Shown piece after piece: positions 24,922-33,583 of a stretch of 64,000 nt of DNA. The stretch lies in the NCBI RefSeq assembly GCF_019056395.1, contig NZ_CP077639.1, positions 3,288,001-3,352,000 on the forward strand, written 5' to 3'. The DNA comes from Terribacillus sp. DMT04 (lineage in GTDB: Bacteria; Bacillota; Bacilli; Bacillales; Amphibacillaceae). A program made the position numbers and the translations under genes. Below the pieces are notes generated by a model. That model did not search any database and was not told where the DNA came from. It worked only from the letters and a program-made list of their open reading frames with translations. Positions within the stretch are counted from its first letter, which is position 1; each line of letters starts with the position of its first letter.

Positions 24922-25515
24922 ATGAACTTGCTACCTGTTCCGTACATCAAGCAGCGACCTGAACTTCCTTCCGGCTGTGAAGTCACGGCACTGACAATGG
25001 CACTCTCCTTTTATGGGGAAACCGTCGACAAACTGGCATTAGCCCTTGAAATGCCTATGGACCATACCCCTGCAGCACGCGATGCCCACGGAACAATACA
25101 AGTATGGGGCGATCCCGAAGACGGCTTTGTTGGAGATCCATTTGATAATGGCATTACCATCAATCCAGAACCGCTGAAACAGTTGGCAGATAGATATCGC
25201 CCTGGCAGCTTGGCTTTGTATGGTGAAGCATTTTCCAGCGTTGAAAGGCATCTGGCAGATGGTCATCCTGTGTTAGTCTGGTTTACGATTCACCACGAGA
25301 TGCCTATAGAACGTTTCTGGAAAACGCCTGCCGGAAAAACTGTACCAGCACCGCGACCGCTTCACTGTATCGTTTTAACTGGAACAGATGAAAACAATAT
25401 CTATTTCCATGATTGTGAATCAACTGAAAAAAGCGGTGCACATGTAAAAGCAGCAAGAGAGCATTTTATTCGTATATATGACGCCATGGGCAGACGCGCT
25501 CTTGTCGTCACATAG
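24922..25515 (+). CDS. C39-like (C39_2) cysteine peptidase family protein
   Basis: The 197-residue protein has the papain-like catalytic cysteine in LPSGCEVTALTMALSFYG (residues about 16-33), the catalytic histidine in RPLHCIVLTGTD and an acidic partner in FHDCES. No signal peptide is evident, unlike many relatives, so it may be cytoplasmic or use another export route. The C39_2 family covers putative peptidases of largely unknown substrates in Firmicutes. GGAGGGT lies before ATG 24922. Translation is probably linked to the DUF975 gene upstream, and a bidirectional hairpin ends it. Confidence 0.85.
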   Translation: MNLLPVPYIKQRPELPSGCEVTALTMALSFYGETVDKLALALEMPMDHTPAARDAHGTIQVWGDPEDGFVGDPFDNGITINPEPLKQLADRYRPGSLALYGEAFSSVERHLADGHPVLVWFTIHHEMPIERFWKTPAGKTVPAPRPLHCIVLTGTDENNIYFHDCESTEKSGAHVKAAREHFIRIYDAMGRRALVVT

Positions 25516-25516
25516 A

Positions 25517-25542
25517 AAAACACGGTGTGATAACCGTGTTTT
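25517..25542. terminator. Bidirectional terminator between converging genes
   Basis: AAAACACGGT and ACCGTGTTTT pair around GTGATA and are flanked by T-rich tracts on both strands, between the stops at 25515 and 25545. Confidence 0.88.
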
Positions 25543-25544
25543 CT

Positions 25545-26876
25545 TCATTTCATCGCCTCATATATTGCTTGAACAACAGGTCCATAATCGCCGGTAGCAT
25601 ACGCATCTCCTGCAAAAAGATTGCTGTTTTGTTCCGGATTCACAACCGGTGTATGCTTCTTATTTGTCAGCAGCACAATGCCTAGATCATACGCAGGGTC
25701 AATAATGGTGACGGTACCTGTCCAGCCTGTATGCCCGTAAGCAGCTTCGCTAGCCAGTGATCCAAACATCCATTCCATTGTTCCTCCGCTTCCATTTCGT
25801 CTCCAGCCTAATCCATAGGTTTCATTCGTGGAAGAAGCGGTCGTAAATTGGTCTACCACCTCTTCGTCGAAAAAGTGATGCGTGCCATAGTCACCGCCAT
25901 TGAGCATCACTTGCAGGAGCACTGCCATATCCATTGTCGTGGAGAAAAGACCAGCGTGACCAGCGACACCATTCATTGCGTAATAACTTTTTTCATCATG
26001 TACTTCTCCGATAATTGTTTCTTGGCGAATACGCGGGAAAGAGATATATCCATCACGAGTGTTGCCCAGCCGCTCTGTCGCAGCAATATCTTTCTCTTTA
26101 ACACCTTTATCCAACGGCTTGAACATCGTATTTTTCAAATGTAGCGGCTGATAGAACGTTTCTTCTACAAATGTATCTAGCTGTTTCCCTGTTACTCGCT
26201 CTACGATAACACCTAAAAGCATATAATCTATATCACTGTATAGATGATCCGTCCGAGGTTCGTATTCCAGCGGCACTTGCGGTAGAAAGCCAATAGTTTG
26301 ACCCCGATTTTGAGAGTAAAACGCGCCGGCTGCATTTGGATCATGAAACTCTATACTTGCAGGGAAACCTGCTTGATGTTGCAGCAAATCTTGAATCGTG
26401 ATTGTATTCTTCCCTTTTATGTTTGCGTCCGCTTTATCGTTGAATTCCGGAATATACTTGCTGACTTTATCTATTAAAGCGATCTGACCTGTACTTACTA
26501 AATGCTGCAATGAAAAGTTAGTTGCGTACATTTTCGTATTTGAAGCCAAGTCATAAAGTGTTTCCTTCTTCAACTTCTTTGGTTGCTTCAGCTTCTCCAG
26601 ACCGTCATACACTTGCCGGTAACCGTAACGAGACTCTTTGACGATTTTCCCGTCTTTTATGATGATTAAAGACGCTCCCGGAAACCCGTTCTCAATATCA
26701 TTTTCTATTAGCTTATCTACTTTAGCTAAGCCAGCTTTTGTAAAACCTGCTTCTTCTGGAGTTTTTACCATCTCAAGTATCGTGGGTTCATTTGACACAG
26801 CCACCACCTCAGTTGGGACGAACAATAGCAATAACACAAGAGCCAAAACGGAAGTCTGCAGACTTGTCCGCAACAT
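25545..26876 (-). CDS. Serine hydrolase of the beta-lactamase/PBP class C fold (YbbE/AmiE- or PBP4B-like)
   Basis: The 443-residue exported protein has a signal peptide (cleavage near residue 26), SNTK as the SxxK nucleophile motif (in YDLASNTKMYAT), YSD as the YxN-like motif (in HLYSDIDYM), and HTG (in YGHTGWTG) for the third motif. The phrases TIQDLLQHQAGFP and MNGVAGHAGLFST are shared by YbbE/AmiE and PBP4B-type enzymes. These act on muropeptides or cell-wall fragments rather than serving as beta-lactamases, but the exact bond is unknown. GAAGGAGG precedes ATG 26876. It is a single gene with no muropeptide recycling genes beside it. Confidence 0.88.
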   Translation of the reverse strand: MLRTSLQTSVLALVLLLLFVPTEVVAVSNEPTILEMVKTPEEAGFTKAGLAKVDKLIENDIENGFPGASLIIIKDGKIVKESRYGYRQVYDGLEKLKQPKKLKKETLYDLASNTKMYATNFSLQHLVSTGQIALIDKVSKYIPEFNDKADANIKGKNTITIQDLLQHQAGFPASIEFHDPNAAGAFYSQNRGQTIGFLPQVPLEYEPRTDHLYSDIDYMLLGVIVERVTGKQLDTFVEETFYQPLHLKNTMFKPLDKGVKEKDIAATERLGNTRDGYISFPRIRQETIIGEVHDEKSYYAMNGVAGHAGLFSTTMDMAVLLQVMLNGGDYGTHHFFDEEVVDQFTTASSTNETYGLGWRRNGSGGTMEWMFGSLASEAAYGHTGWTGTVTIIDPAYDLGIVLLTNKKHTPVVNPEQNSNLFAGDAYATGDYGPVVQAIYEAMK

Positions 26877-26954
26877 TCACATTCCTCCTTCGTCTTCTCT
26901 ACTGTTTCCGCTAAAAAGAAATAAATCCTCCCAAAGCAGTAAAAACACGAAAAA

Positions 26955-26975
26955 AGCACTGTGCGGAGCAGCGCT
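26955..26975 (-). terminator. Terminator after the XRE/membrane protein pair
   Basis: On the minus strand AGCGCTG pairs with CAGTGCT (one G-U) around CTCCGCA, followed by TTTTTTCG. It lies about 20 bases past the stop at 26994. Confidence 0.75.
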
Positions 26976-26993
26976 ATAAAGTCATTTCGTTTA

Positions 26994-27461
26994 TTAGTCG
27001 ATTAATTCTTTATTCTTTTGGTAGGACCTCCGGAGAGATGCATAATCTGTGATGAAAAGTATAACAGCTGTTGTTATACCAAGACCGAGAATATCGATTG
27101 GAGATGTCGATATTGTCTCGGAAAGATTGATAAGGAAGTACGCGCCAACAAAAAAGAGAAAGAACGTTATTGATTTCACTACTATTCGCTTTCGTTCTTT
27201 TTGAAAGGCTTTCTCCGTCATTATGTCGGTATATTCCATGCCTGACAGAATATAACGAATCCCTATATAAGCTGCTGAACCGAACAGCAGCAATAACAAC
27301 ACAAGCTCACCTTCCATAGAAATAAGACCTGTACGAGCGAGAATCAGCATAATAACCAGCACTCCCAGCTGCAAAATAGCAGCTTCGGCGAAGTAACTCA
27401 TTATATTCCTTCTTTTATACTCATCATCCGGCAGCAAAAAACGTATCCATGTTTTCTCCAT
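26994..27461 (-). CDS. Membrane protein of the DUF6773/DUF3278-like type paired with an XRE regulator
   Basis: The 155-residue protein has four hydrophobic helices (residues about 25-45, 52-70, 92-112, 122-140) and a motif YTDIMTEKAFQKERKRIVVKS in the cytoplasmic loop. Proteins like this regularly follow a short XRE repressor in Firmicutes. Their function is unknown, and the family number is a best guess. Its ATG directly abuts the TGA of the XRE gene (27462-27464), so the two are translationally coupled. Confidence 0.75.
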   Translation of the reverse strand: MEKTWIRFLLPDDEYKRRNIMSYFAEAAILQLGVLVIMLILARTGLISMEGELVLLLLLFGSAAYIGIRYILSGMEYTDIMTEKAFQKERKRIVVKSITFFLFFVGAYFLINLSETISTSPIDILGLGITTAVILFITDYASLRRSYQKNKELID

Positions 27462-27656
27462 TCAGTCTACCTCCCAAAATAGATCATCCAATGTTTTTCC
27501 CAATGCTTTTGCAATTGCTACACAAAGCTGTAAGGTTGGATTGTACGCTCCTTTTTCGATTAATCCAATTGTTTGTCGCGTAACACGTACACGGCGTGCA
27601 AGCTGCTCTTGCGTCATTTTTTGTTCTATTCTGGTGATTTTCACTTTATTCTTCAT
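27462..27656 (-). CDS. Short XRE-family HTH regulator
   Basis: The 64-residue protein is a bare Cro/CI helix-turn-helix: ITRIEQKMTQEQLARRVRVTRQTIGLIEKG, then YNPTLQLCVAIAKALGKTLDDLF. This YgzD/YozG-like size is common for regulators of an adjacent membrane protein gene, as here. Probably it represses its own two-gene operon; I see no clean operator. Confidence 0.9.
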   Translation of the reverse strand: MKNKVKITRIEQKMTQEQLARRVRVTRQTIGLIEKGAYNPTLQLCVAIAKALGKTLDDLFWEVD

Positions 27657-27847
27657 ATGTTAGCCCCTATGCAAATCATATATTGCATTTATAAAGTATA
27701 CATTACACCCAGTTTAATTATTTGTAAATAGGAAAAGCATGCAATAGCATGCGTTAGTTTTCTTTCTTTAGCTTCCAAAACATCCATATTGCAAGCCCAA
27801 GCATAAACAAAGATTGTATACAGGTTAGCAAGATTAACTCTGTATTC

Positions 27848-28504
27848 TCATCTATATGGATATAGTGCAGAAATTATTTGTGGTGAGAAAAACAGAACCG
27901 GCAAGACAATGACAAACCATGTTTTAGAAAAGACAGCTAGACCCGCAAAGACAAGGAGTGACATAAAAATCAATGCTGTGTTCCCTACTGGACTAACGGT
28001 CAATACTGGTGTTTGTATCCAATCATTAGCAAATAGCAGGCCAACAAATAGGGAAATCTGAATGATACTAAATACAAGATAACTCAGGATTTCTGCTTTT
28101 TTTGAAACTTTATTAGCAGCAACATAACGATATAAACAAAAAAGTGCGAGAATGCTAAAAATGAACAGCACTGGATTTCCAATTAAAATTAGTAAGGAAT
28201 AGCTCCTATCATTATCTAACGCTTTATCCATCACAAGATAAGCAAAAGCTCCCAGGATAATCATTGGCATATACAAAATCCAAAATCTGCCATCCTTAAC
28301 TACTTCTGCCTCTACTTCCTTCATATAAGACTTGGGGGATTTCCCGATGATGTGCTCGATACTTTTCCCATTCTGTTCCGCCTCATACAGATGATCCTCA
28401 AGTTCCTCAAGCAGTTCATTCACTTCTTCTTCTTTTTTATTGCTGGCAAAAAGGTAAACACGCAAGTTATCGAGAAATGTTTGACTTTCTTTGGATAGTG
28501 TCAT
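27848..28504 (-). CDS. HAAS-domain (DUF1700-like) membrane protein paired with PadR
   Basis: The 218-residue protein has an N-terminal helical HAAS-type domain (LSKESQTFLDNLRVYL, then EEEVNELLEELEDHLYEAEQNGKSIEHIIGKSPKSYMKEV) followed by five or six membrane helices (residues about 75-215). Proteins with this layout are encoded after PadR regulators and are thought to take part in membrane signalling or stress response; the biochemical role is unknown. The start at 28504 overlaps the PadR stop by four bases. Confidence 0.83.
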   Translation of the reverse strand: MTLSKESQTFLDNLRVYLFASNKKEEEVNELLEELEDHLYEAEQNGKSIEHIIGKSPKSYMKEVEAEVVKDGRFWILYMPMIILGAFAYLVMDKALDNDRSYSLLILIGNPVLFIFSILALFCLYRYVAANKVSKKAEILSYLVFSIIQISLFVGLLFANDWIQTPVLTVSPVGNTALIFMSLLVFAGLAVFSKTWFVIVLPVLFFSPQIISALYPYR

Positions 28505-28830
28505 GATTGATTCCTCCTTAAAATGTTATCAACACTGGACGAAATTGCTGACCACCTTACTTCAAAGTCCTTCAATTCTTTCTCTCCCGCTGGTGTCAGC
28601 TGATAATATTTTCGTTTCGGTCCGCCAGATGGCAAAGCTTTGCTTGTTGTCGTTACGAGCCCTTCCTTTTTCATTCGCAGCAGTAATGGATAAATACTGC
28701 CTTCGCTGACCATCGTAAATCCATAAGCAGCAAGTTTTTCCACCATTTCATACCCATACGTTTCACGTTCGGCTATGATAGCGAGTAAACATCCTTCTAA
28801 AATCCCTTTTAGTAATTGACTAGATGACAA
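28501..28830 (-). CDS. PadR-family transcriptional regulator
   Basis: I choose TTG 28830 as the start: it lies nine bases after AGGAGG and gives MSSSQLLKGILEGCLLAII, the usual PadR opening (109 residues). A TTG at 28848 in the same frame would overlap the binding site. The winged-helix domain is clear: YGYEMVEKLAAYGFTMVSEGSIYPLLLRMKKEGLV, with KRKYYQLTPAGEKEL for the wing. PadR proteins repress neighbouring genes, here most likely this operon with the HAAS protein, through the half-sites at 28848-28909. Confidence 0.9.
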   Translation of the reverse strand: MSSSQLLKGILEGCLLAIIAERETYGYEMVEKLAAYGFTMVSEGSIYPLLLRMKKEGLVTTTSKALPSGGPKRKYYQLTPAGEKELKDFEVRWSAISSSVDNILRRNQS

Positions 28831-28847
28831 GATCAATTTCCTCCTCA

Positions 28848-28909
28848 ACTATCTTGCTATACAAGGTAATTAGAGACAAGAAAGCCACTACTTTGTTTTA
28901 CAAGATAGT
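28848..28909. promoter_or_regulatory. Candidate PadR operator half-sites
   Basis: ACTATCTTG (28848-28856), CAAGGTAAT (28862-28870) and CAAGATAGT (28901-28909) are related half-sites, the first and last exact reverse complements. They lie between PadR and the divergent DUF975 gene. Confidence 0.5.
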
Positions 28910-29024
28910 AATTAAATTACCATATGTAACCCCAAGTTTCAACCAGTACTTTCCAAATATTTATGGTATCATCGATAGTGTAATAAACATATACATCATA
29001 GAAAGACCGGGGGAATTTTTGAAT

Positions 29025-29714
29025 ATGAATCAGACACTCAAACAGGATGCATTGGACAGTCTGAGCGGCAATTGGGGGAAAAGTGTACTAGCTGTTTTTC
29101 TGTTCACTGTTATCTCTTTTGTACTAAGTCTGCTAACAGATCCTCCGCTTCACATACCAGGATTCTTTGAGGAAACCACTTTACGCGATGACATTATTAG
29201 TAATATCCGAGACACAATCATAAATTACATAATATTAATGCCATTATTTATAGGTACAACCTGGCTGTTTCAAAGCTTTGTTCAGGATGACCGGCCATCA
29301 TTTGGCTCTATCTTCAAGCCATTCACACGTTTTTGGCGGTATATGATGACTGGATTAATCCTTACTGTCTTACTCACTTTCTGGACGCTGCTCCTGATTG
29401 TTCCTGGCATTATTAAATACTATAGCTATTCTCAGACATTGTTTATTTTGCGTGAGAATCCTGATTACACACCCTTACAGGCTATTCGGGAAAGTAAAGC
29501 GAATATGCATGGGAATAGAAGTGAGTTGTTTTTTTTACAGCTTAGCTTCATTGGCTGGGCACTCTTAGGTATTTTAACGCTAGGTATTGGACTGCTCTGG
29601 CTCGAGCCCTACTTCCGCACAACGATGGCCAGTTTTTATGAACTAAAAATAAAGAGAGCGGGACATAACTCCTCTCTGACACAAAAAAGATCTCGGTCAC
29701 CAGGAAAATGGTGA
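29025..29714 (+). CDS. DUF975 family membrane protein (paralog 2), C-terminus replaced by IS sequence
   Basis: The start ATG 29025 (TTG 29019 is also possible) follows GGGGGA. Family marks are the same as in the copy at 24234: TLLLIVPGIIKYYSYSQTLFIL, YTPLQAIRESKANMHGNRSELF and ASFYELKIKRA. From about residue 210 on, the reading frame leaves native sequence at the IS1182 boundary (29653) and reads 20 foreign residues to a stop at 29714. Paralog 1 ends only about eight residues after the matching point, so the loss is small and the protein may still work. It is divergent from the PadR operon. Confidence 0.8.
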   Translation: MNQTLKQDALDSLSGNWGKSVLAVFLFTVISFVLSLLTDPPLHIPGFFEETTLRDDIISNIRDTIINYIILMPLFIGTTWLFQSFVQDDRPSFGSIFKPFTRFWRYMMTGLILTVLLTFWTLLLIVPGIIKYYSYSQTLFILRENPDYTPLQAIRESKANMHGNRSELFFLQLSFIGWALLGILTLGIGLLWLEPYFRTTMASFYELKIKRAGHNSSLTQKRSRSPGKW

Positions 29715-31329
29715 CCGAGATCTTTTTTGATCTGATATTTTTTGAATTCCTTACTATACTTGCTGATCTGGCGGTGAACTTCCTGATGTTCACCGCCATG
29801 AAGGCGAATCCTAATTCGTTTTCCACTTTCTCTTTACTTCGTACCGAAAAACGAGTGAAACACAAATGAGCCTTCAGAAATCCGAAGACTGGCTCGACAT
29901 CTATTTTACGTTTTCCGTAAATTTTCCCTGTTTCTTTTTCGCTGAGTAATTGCTGGGTATATGCTTTTTGTTTTTCCCATCTTTCGTTGTAATAGATTTT
30001 CCGGTTGTTTCCTTCTTTCGCTTTCGTACATTCTGCACGTAAGGGACAAGCAGTACAATCGTCACATTCATACACGCGATAATGACGCTTGAATCCAAAT
30101 TTGTCGCATCTTTCGGATAGGTACCGAAACGCTAATTTCCGGTTATTCGGGCAAGTGAAAAAGTCGCCTTCGGCATCATAATCCCAGTGAGCTACTTGGT
30201 AAGGATCTTGTTTATATTTCTTTTGCTTTTCTTTTCGGTAGTGATTATAGGTGATGAGAGGGATGCGCTTCCGATTATTTACCACATCATCATAATTTTG
30301 CTCACTGCCATATCCGGCATCCGCGACAATATAGTCGGGCAGCTCAAAAAAGTCCCGTTCAATCTTATCAAGGAAAGGGATGAAAGTTCGCGTATCCGTA
30401 GGATTCGGGAACACATCATAGGCCAGGGCATATTGACCTTCAGTAGCCAGCTGCACATTGTACCCAGGTTTAAGTTGGCCATTTTTCATATAATCATCTT
30501 TCATGCGCATAAAAGTGGCACCATGGTCAGTTTTGGAGTAGCTATTTCTGTCTCCGAAGATTTCCATGTCGACCTGATATTTTGATTTCCGTTTAATGAA
30601 ATCATTGACTTGCTTTCGGTACTGTTTTGGTGCTTTACGTTCGGAACGAAGCTGCTTGCGTTCGGCAGTATCATCACTTGCTTCTATGCGGCGATCGTAT
30701 TCCTGCACCTTTTCGTCCAGTTTTTCTGCTACTTTTGTTAACTCTTCGCCCGATAGGGCTTCGGGGTTCTCCAGCTCGATTGCGGGGATAATTTCCTGCT
30801 CCAACAGTTCTTCATACATCTGAGCCGATCTTTCCACCAATTGCGTACTGTATTTCTCAGTGGACTTCCGCCATACAAAAGTAAACTTGTTGGCATTTGC
30901 TTCGATTTTGGTGCCATCAATAAAAATGGCTTCTTCTTCAATGACTTTTTCTTGAACCAGCTGGCTGCGAAATTGGACAAAGCACTGGCGTAAGAGTTCT
31001 TTTACGTGAGGGTTCACACGGAATCGGTTGATGGTGCGATAGCTGGGCTGATAATCTTGGGCAAGCCACATCATGCGTACGCTGTCTTGAAGTAATGACT
31101 CAATTTTACGGCCCGAGAAAACGGATTGCGTATAGGCACATAAAATAATCTTCATCATCATGCGAGGGTGATAAGCAGGGTGTCCGGTTTCCCGACGGAA
31201 ACCGTCAAAAGCTTCGTCTGGAATACTTTCTACTAAATGGTTAACGGTAAAAGCAATATCATTTTCAGGTAATTTTCTTTCCAAATCTAGAGGTAAAACG
31301 ACTTCACACATGGTATAATGTTTAAACAT
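29548..31329 (-). CDS. IS1182-family transposase
   Basis: The 593-codon frame starts at ATG 31329 after GAGGAGGG. DDE residues are visible: Asp in IFIDGTKIEANANKFTF, Asp in IVADAGYGSEQNYD, and Glu in RKIDVEPVFGFLK. The N-terminus FVPLDL-like region and CPLRAECTKAK zinc-knuckle-like cysteines are typical. The last about 35 codons lie outside the left inverted repeat and run antisense through the DUF975 gene. A strong hairpin (29689-29728) would end most transcripts before that stop. The catalytic region is intact, so the element may be active. Confidence 0.92.
   Translation of the reverse strand: MFKHYTMCEVVLPLDLERKLPENDIAFTVNHLVESIPDEAFDGFRRETGHPAYHPRMMMKIILCAYTQSVFSGRKIESLLQDSVRMMWLAQDYQPSYRTINRFRVNPHVKELLRQCFVQFRSQLVQEKVIEEEAIFIDGTKIEANANKFTFVWRKSTEKYSTQLVERSAQMYEELLEQEIIPAIELENPEALSGEELTKVAEKLDEKVQEYDRRIEASDDTAERKQLRSERKAPKQYRKQVNDFIKRKSKYQVDMEIFGDRNSYSKTDHGATFMRMKDDYMKNGQLKPGYNVQLATEGQYALAYDVFPNPTDTRTFIPFLDKIERDFFELPDYIVADAGYGSEQNYDDVVNNRKRIPLITYNHYRKEKQKKYKQDPYQVAHWDYDAEGDFFTCPNNRKLAFRYLSERCDKFGFKRHYRVYECDDCTACPLRAECTKAKEGNNRKIYYNERWEKQKAYTQQLLSEKETGKIYGKRKIDVEPVFGFLKAHLCFTRFSVRSKEKVENELGFAFMAVNIRKFTARSASIVRNSKNIRSKKISVTIFLVTEIFFVSERSYVPLSLFLVHKNWPSLCGSRARARAVQYLALKYLRVPSQ
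29689..29728. terminator. Bidirectional hairpin at the left end of the IS
   Basis: AGATCTCGGTCACC and GGTGACCGAGATCT pair perfectly and have TTTTTT on both strands. It insulates the element and would stop the transposase mRNA before its stop codon. Confidence 0.88.
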
Positions 31330-31423
31330 AAGGACCCTCCTCTTTTGTGTTTTGTGTCGTAACTTAATTCTATCAGAGGGGTCCTTTTTTTGCTTCTATA
31401 AACAGTAAATTAACGATAAAAAG

Positions 31424-31464
31424 ATGAGGCAGGCATCTCCGAATTCTCGGAGACGCCTGCCTCA
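31424..31464. terminator. Bidirectional hairpin at the right end of the IS
   Basis: The 16-base arms beginning GAGGCAGGCATCTCCG (31426) and ending at 31462 pair with one mismatch around AATTCT. T-rich tracts follow on both strands. It blocks read-through from the CocE gene into the transposase. Confidence 0.82.
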
Positions 31465-31509
31465 TTTTAATTTCTCATTTTTTGGGGTTTTGTCCCGCTC
31501 TCTTATCAT

Positions 31510-33558
31510 TTATATAAAATCTCGCAGTATCTTCTCACCCCATTTCTTAGTAAATACTTCTTTATCCCCTTCGAATGCATGCAATTCATGCTGCAGATAG
31601 AAATACGCCTCATCACACCACATCTTGCAGGTCAGATTCAAATGTGTCTGCCACTCTCCACGTCCAATATCCATTGTCCAGTCACATTGTACATTCGCGG
31701 ATAACGGATCGCCTTCTTTGACTGTATACACATTTCGGTTTGTGCTGCCATATTCCAAACCGTTATCAGCCAGTTTTCGCGCACCTTCATCTGAATAATC
31801 ATCCAATATCCATGTCTTGCTTACCAAGTCATAGTTAATTTGGCGTTTACGACTCTCCGGACGCAGAACCTCTTTTTCCAATACAGGAGCGGTCTCTGGC
31901 GCCCCGAATACAGAAAGCGTTTTATCTATCGCTTGTGCTTCTCTCGTTGGTAGCAGCAGCTTGGAATGATGACCGGGATAGACAGTGAGTGTCGCTTCTT
32001 TCGGAGAAGGCCAGGCATGCGGCCAGTAAGTTGGCGCTATTGCGACTTGCCAGCGGTGACCTGCTGGCAGTGCGTAACCAATATCATTCATTTGAACCGT
32101 CACAACAATCTTTTCCTCTGGTGTTAGAGCTTCAGGGAATTCATGGCTATTTCGATGGGTTAAGTTGAGCATCCCCCAAGTGATGCGGCTGACACTACCA
32201 TCCGGAGCCACATCATTCAGCCGAACTGCTAGCAATGCTTGTTTTTGATCACTAGCAAGCTCTAGCTGCAGTTTCGGAGCACCAAGTATTTCTACTTTTT
32301 CTTCCAAGGGTGCACTGGTAAAAATAGTAGAAAATCCGTTTTCCAGACGCTGATCGGATGGCATATCCCCCGGCTGTCCAAATGGGCAAAATACGCCAGC
32401 ATAAAGCCCATGCTGCTGCATGCTAGAAACTGTTATCGGTGAACCGTCTTCCGCTGCTTCCACCAATTCTTGCCCCGCCACATACAAGCCTTTTTGTATG
32501 ATATTTGCTGACGGCCACTGTGCTTCTGCGACCCACCGTCCAGGCCGTTCCTCGTACTCTACTTCGGGAGGGAGACTCTCCTGCATCCAAGCGCGCAGCA
32601 TGGGCTCGTCCATAATGCCTGTCTCTTTATCTTTCAGCCAGTAATCCCACCAACGCAAACACTCCTGCAAAAATCCAATAGATGGTCCTGGAATAGCTAC
32701 TTCTGGATATTCATGCGCCCATGGTCCAATCAGACCTTTTCTTGGTACATCCAACCCTTCCATCATGCGCGGAATGGCATTTGTATAGCCATCTGCCCAA
32801 CCTCCGACGGCAAAAACAGGCACCTCAATATCCTGGTAATCTTCATTCACGGAGCCGTGCTTCCAGTAAGCATCCCGCCGCTGATGCCGTACCCATTCCT
32901 CAGCAAATGGTGGTGTTTCCTCCATTCGCTGCATCCAATTCTCTCGCCATTTCTCTCCCACAATCTCCGGATCAGCAGGTCTTGCATTGTAAGCGAACAT
33001 GGTCGATGCCCACCACAGCATATCGGAAGCGAGCAGTGCGCCACCTTTATAATGAACATCATCTGCATACCGATCATCTGTCGAGCAAATAGTAATGACA
33101 GCTTTCAATTCTGGCGGTTTTCGGGCAGCAACCTGCAGTCCATTGAATCCTCCCCAAGATTTTCCGATCATTCCTGTCTTACCTGTTGACCATGACTGAT
33201 TTGCAATCCATTTCAACACATCTTCTGCATCATCTTGTTCTTGCGGAAGATATTCATCATATAGAATACCTTCTGAATCACCGCTTCCTCTCGTATCCAC
33301 ACGGACACTGGCATAACCGTGTCCTGCGAAGTAAGGGTGGCGGATGGAATCACGCAATGCAGTAAAATCATCTTTCCGGTATGGGATATATTCCAATATT
33401 GCTGGTACCGGCTCATTTTCTGCATCTTCAGGAAGCCATATTCTTGCCGATAATTTCACTCCATCTCGCATGGGAATCCACACATGCCGTATTTGTTTTA
33501 TTTGATGCGGATAGGTCGTTTTTATTTGTAACTGGTTATCTCTTACATTAAATACCAC
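31510..33558 (-). CDS. CocE/NonD family hydrolase (X-Pro dipeptidyl-peptidase S15 type)
   Basis: The 682-residue protein has an alpha/beta-hydrolase domain starting with VWIPMRDGVKLSARIWLP and RVDTRGSGDSEG, nucleophile Ser in MIGKSWGGFNGLQ (residues about 125-137), VFAVGGWADGYTNA for the acid region, and GPWAHEYP for the His. The C-terminal jelly-roll domain holds GMLNLTHRNSHE and YALPAGHRWQVAIAPTYWPHAWPSP. The family covers cocaine esterase, acylases and Xaa-Pro peptidases; which acyl or peptide bond is cut here is not decidable. No signal peptide. It is divergent from the TetR gene across a shared palindrome. Confidence 0.9.
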   Translation of the reverse strand: MVFNVRDNQLQIKTTYPHQIKQIRHVWIPMRDGVKLSARIWLPEDAENEPVPAILEYIPYRKDDFTALRDSIRHPYFAGHGYASVRVDTRGSGDSEGILYDEYLPQEQDDAEDVLKWIANQSWSTGKTGMIGKSWGGFNGLQVAARKPPELKAVITICSTDDRYADDVHYKGGALLASDMLWWASTMFAYNARPADPEIVGEKWRENWMQRMEETPPFAEEWVRHQRRDAYWKHGSVNEDYQDIEVPVFAVGGWADGYTNAIPRMMEGLDVPRKGLIGPWAHEYPEVAIPGPSIGFLQECLRWWDYWLKDKETGIMDEPMLRAWMQESLPPEVEYEERPGRWVAEAQWPSANIIQKGLYVAGQELVEAAEDGSPITVSSMQQHGLYAGVFCPFGQPGDMPSDQRLENGFSTIFTSAPLEEKVEILGAPKLQLELASDQKQALLAVRLNDVAPDGSVSRITWGMLNLTHRNSHEFPEALTPEEKIVVTVQMNDIGYALPAGHRWQVAIAPTYWPHAWPSPKEATLTVYPGHHSKLLLPTREAQAIDKTLSVFGAPETAPVLEKEVLRPESRKRQINYDLVSKTWILDDYSDEGARKLADNGLEYGSTNRNVYTVKEGDPLSANVQCDWTMDIGRGEWQTHLNLTCKMWCDEAYFYLQHELHAFEGDKEVFTKKWGEKILRDFI

Positions 33559-33583
33559 TTCACAACTTCCTTCCTAGGCAAAT

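Larger units (their letters stand above)
29653..31503 (-). mobile_element. IS1182-family insertion sequence, about 1.85 kb
   Basis: The borders are the 13-base inverted repeats AGAGAGCGGGACA (29653-29665) and TGTCCCGCTCTCT (31491-31503). One transposase gene fills the element, and stable hairpins lie just inside both ends (29689-29728 and 31424-31464). I see no clear target duplication (ATAA on the left, TATC on the right). It sits in the last codons of a DUF975 gene and next to the CocE hydrolase stop. Confidence 0.88.

Noticed and set aside
27765-27850. A small peptide frame (LILLTCIQSLFMLGLAIW, KLKKEN end) after the HAAS gene
   Set aside because: No ATG, GTG or TTG with a ribosome binding site precedes the conserved-looking part; possibly a relic. 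Noted under the PadR finding only.
32713-33189. A 158-codon plus-strand frame
   Set aside because: It is antisense to the well-supported CocE hydrolase and has no binding site or recognisable domain.
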